The notes under the pieces are model-generated. The model ran no database searches. It had not been told where the DNA came from and worked only from the letters and a program-made list of their open reading frames with translations. From Cladosporium sp. IMV 00045 (Eukaryota > Ascomycota > Dothideomycetes > Cladosporiales > Cladosporiaceae): a stretch of DNA of 20,489 nucleotides. The stretch spans positions 1 through 20,489 of the forward strand of contig MSJI02000555.1 in NCBI GenBank assembly GCA_001931905.2, in the 5' to 3' direction. The position numbers and the translations under genes are program-made. Positions 18,946 through 20,489 of the stretch are shown here, one piece after another. The number at the start of each line of letters is the position of its first letter. Position 1 is the first letter of the stretch.

Positions 18946-19428
18946 CTAGTCTAATTCTGTGTTGTCGCAATCGATCTCCGGACCTCTATATGTATTGATG
19001 GCCGCTCAAAGTAGGTTAGTATAATTTTAACGATGTTTGTTTGAGGAGTGAAGACTGATGCAGGTTCCTTGCATTGACGCAGCACATGTTTAACATCCCA
19101 CCTCTTGGCCGACGTTGACACAATCCAGCTCCTCGGAGCGAGAGTGGCCGTGCACGCGGCGCTAAGAGGCGCCGTTTGTTGTCACTCCACCTTGAGTCTC
19201 GACTTCGAGATTGTTGACCTACATTCACATCAGACTTGTGATGGTCGTGAATTCACAGTCGAACTGAACAGGCATCACGTGTAAATTGCAGCTCCCAAAA
19301 CATGCTCAGAAGATGCCACAGGTACAAGTAAAACTCAACAAGTCGGCATAACTAGGCCTTGAACTTTCCTCATCTTCTCTTCACAAACACCCTCCACACC
19401 AAATCGATCAACTCAACCTCACGCAGCT
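18946..19428. promoter_or_regulatory. Divergent promoter region, IPMK and La/Arb1-like genes
   Basis: These 483 bp separate two divergent start codons. A perfect CACGTG (19276-19281, within ATCACGTGT) lies 148 bp upstream of the La/Arb1-like ATG. CACGTG is the core site of bHLH factors such as Cbf1 in fungi, so binding is plausible but inferred. The last 60 bases before 19429 are C/T/A-rich, as in a typical leader. No hairpin of note. Confidence 0.5.
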
Positions 19429-20489
19429 ATGGAGCCTCCTGCAGATGCCGGCACTCCTATTTCTACACCGCTGACTACTCCCATCGATGGCTCAACTGAG
19501 GACTTGCCACCGTTCACTTCCGACAGATCCCAAGCACTCGACAAAGCAGAAGTCCTTCGCCAAGTGGAACACTACTTCAGTGATGAGAACCTACAGTCCG
19601 ATGCTTACTTGCTAGGCAAACTCCAGGAAGGTAATGGTTCAGTCAGTGTGAAGCACATCTTGGGCTTCCCTCGCATGCGCAAGTACAAGCCGGCGTCAGC
19701 AGTCCGCGAGATTCTCAAGGAAAGTGAACTCATAGAAGTAATCGACAACAAGCAAATTAGGCGTCGCAAGCCTTTCGACATGGCGAAAGCCAAGGTCGCA
19801 GCCAAGGCTGACCATGGAGAAGAGGCTGCGAAAAGACAAGCAGCCCTTGGGATTAACCCCCATCTCACCAAGGGCATGCTCAAGCACACGGGTTTTGAGC
19901 ATGACCATGTTGAGCCAGCTCTCTCGGCCGAAGAACAGCAGACCGAAAATGAGGAGTACAGCACCGAACATCCAGTATACGAAAGGCTCGAAACTGCCGT
20001 CTTGAGATACAAAATGAACCGCAAGCTCCACCAGGAGACATTGAGAGTCTTTCACAAGTTTTTGATCTACGGCGGGTTCGAAGAACGTGCTTCAACGTGC
20101 ACCGGAGGCATGAGCAAGGAAGAAAACGAATCTTTGAGCAAAGAGGAGAAGGCAAGGCGCAAGCAGCTCAACTTCGTGTCCAGAGATGTTGTGACAAGCC
20201 TCAGCGAGCAGGATGGCAAGTGGTGTGTTGACTTTGAAGGCGTCACCAAAGGGTTCTTCTCCACGTTGTTCCCGGAACAGTTCCTCTGGCACGACGATCT
20301 CAAGCACGACAAAGAGGTCACCAGCGCCGCTTGCAATGTGTTGCGCAACTTTTTCAACTATCTTCTCTACCATCGAGTCTGCGCCGAATACACTGATCAG
20401 ATCAATGCAGCCAATGGTGCTCTGGAGGCAATCGAGGGCAAGTATGTGGAGCTTGCAGCTGTCAAGCAAGTCTTTCCTGGAGCTTTCAA
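19429..20489 (+). CDS. La-motif protein with Arb1-like C-terminal region (partial, runs off the window)
   Basis: Open from the ATG at 19429 to the window edge: 353 codons and still in frame, no stop and no intron needed. After a Pro/Thr-rich start, residues about 38-115 form a clear La motif (QVEHYFSDENL, then FPRMRKY, REILKESELIEVIDNKQIRRRKP), the winged helix of La/LARP proteins that binds RNA ends. A Lys/Ala linker leads to KHTGFEHDHVEPALSAEE (about 152-169), HPVYERLETAVLRYK and FHKFLIYGGFEE (about 181-222), VDFEGVTKGFFS, and NVLRNFFNYLLYHRVCAEY (about 310-328), ending in VFPGAF. This second part matches my memory of Arb1, a subunit of the Argonaute siRNA chaperone complex of fission yeast heterochromatin silencing. 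The La call is firm; the Arb1 call is a recollection. I see no RRM in the visible part, though one could follow. The C-terminus is missing. Confidence 0.82.
   Translation, partial: MEPPADAGTPISTPLTTPIDGSTEDLPPFTSDRSQALDKAEVLRQVEHYFSDENLQSDAYLLGKLQEGNGSVSVKHILGFPRMRKYKPASAVREILKESELIEVIDNKQIRRRKPFDMAKAKVAAKADHGEEAAKRQAALGINPHLTKGMLKHTGFEHDHVEPALSAEEQQTENEEYSTEHPVYERLETAVLRYKMNRKLHQETLRVFHKFLIYGGFEERASTCTGGMSKEENESLSKEEKARRKQLNFVSRDVVTSLSEQDGKWCVDFEGVTKGFFSTLFPEQFLWHDDLKHDKEVTSAACNVLRNFFNYLLYHRVCAEYTDQINAANGALEAIEGKYVELAAVKQVFPGAF

Noticed and set aside
1..20489. Biosynthetic cluster, defence system or transposon
   Set aside because: All recognisable genes are ordinary housekeeping or signalling genes; no transposase, reverse transcriptase, backbone synthase, NLR-type gene or long terminal repeats were seen.

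Overview
The window is nuclear DNA of a filamentous ascomycete (Pezizomycotina). The evidence is dense protein-coding genes with very short GT-AG introns (about 48-84 nt), CTAAC/CTGAC-type branch points close to the acceptor, pyrimidine-rich leaders, and housekeeping genes that read clearly as fungal orthologues. A dothideomycete is my best guess, at low confidence. I see no transposon, rRNA or tRNA gene, CRISPR array or prokaryotic operon.

Layout, left to right: bases 1-835 hold no supportable gene. RIO2, an atypical kinase of 40S ribosome maturation, lies on the minus strand and shares a 378-bp divergent promoter with RPN1 (proteasome base scaffold, plus strand). A 12-exon Yvc1/TRPGz-like TRP cation channel gene follows on the plus strand, then a C2H2 zinc-finger protein gene. 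A gene-poor stretch of about 1.8 kb separates the zinc-finger gene from the convergent EXO84 (exocyst). EXO84 and TOM20 (mitochondrial import receptor) are divergent. After TOM20 come a class III CoA-transferase with a mitochondrial-type N-terminus (plus), an inositol polyphosphate multikinase of the Arg82/IPMK family (minus), and, divergent from it, a right-truncated gene joining a La motif to a region that resembles Arb1 of the Argonaute siRNA chaperone complex.

The genes do not form one pathway; they are mostly single-copy housekeeping genes in ordinary eukaryotic order. The two observations I rate highest are: (1) a probable spliceosomal twin intron (stwintron) in the TRP channel gene. 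Removing an internal 53-nt GC-AG intron creates a GTATGTG donor for an outer intron, and only this two-step route restores a proline I believe is conserved in the family. (2) The La-motif plus Arb1-like fusion at the right edge, which would put an RNA 3'-end-binding module on a small-RNA/heterochromatin factor. All exon models were built by hand from reading frame, splice consensus and remembered family sequence; no alignment or transcript data were available.
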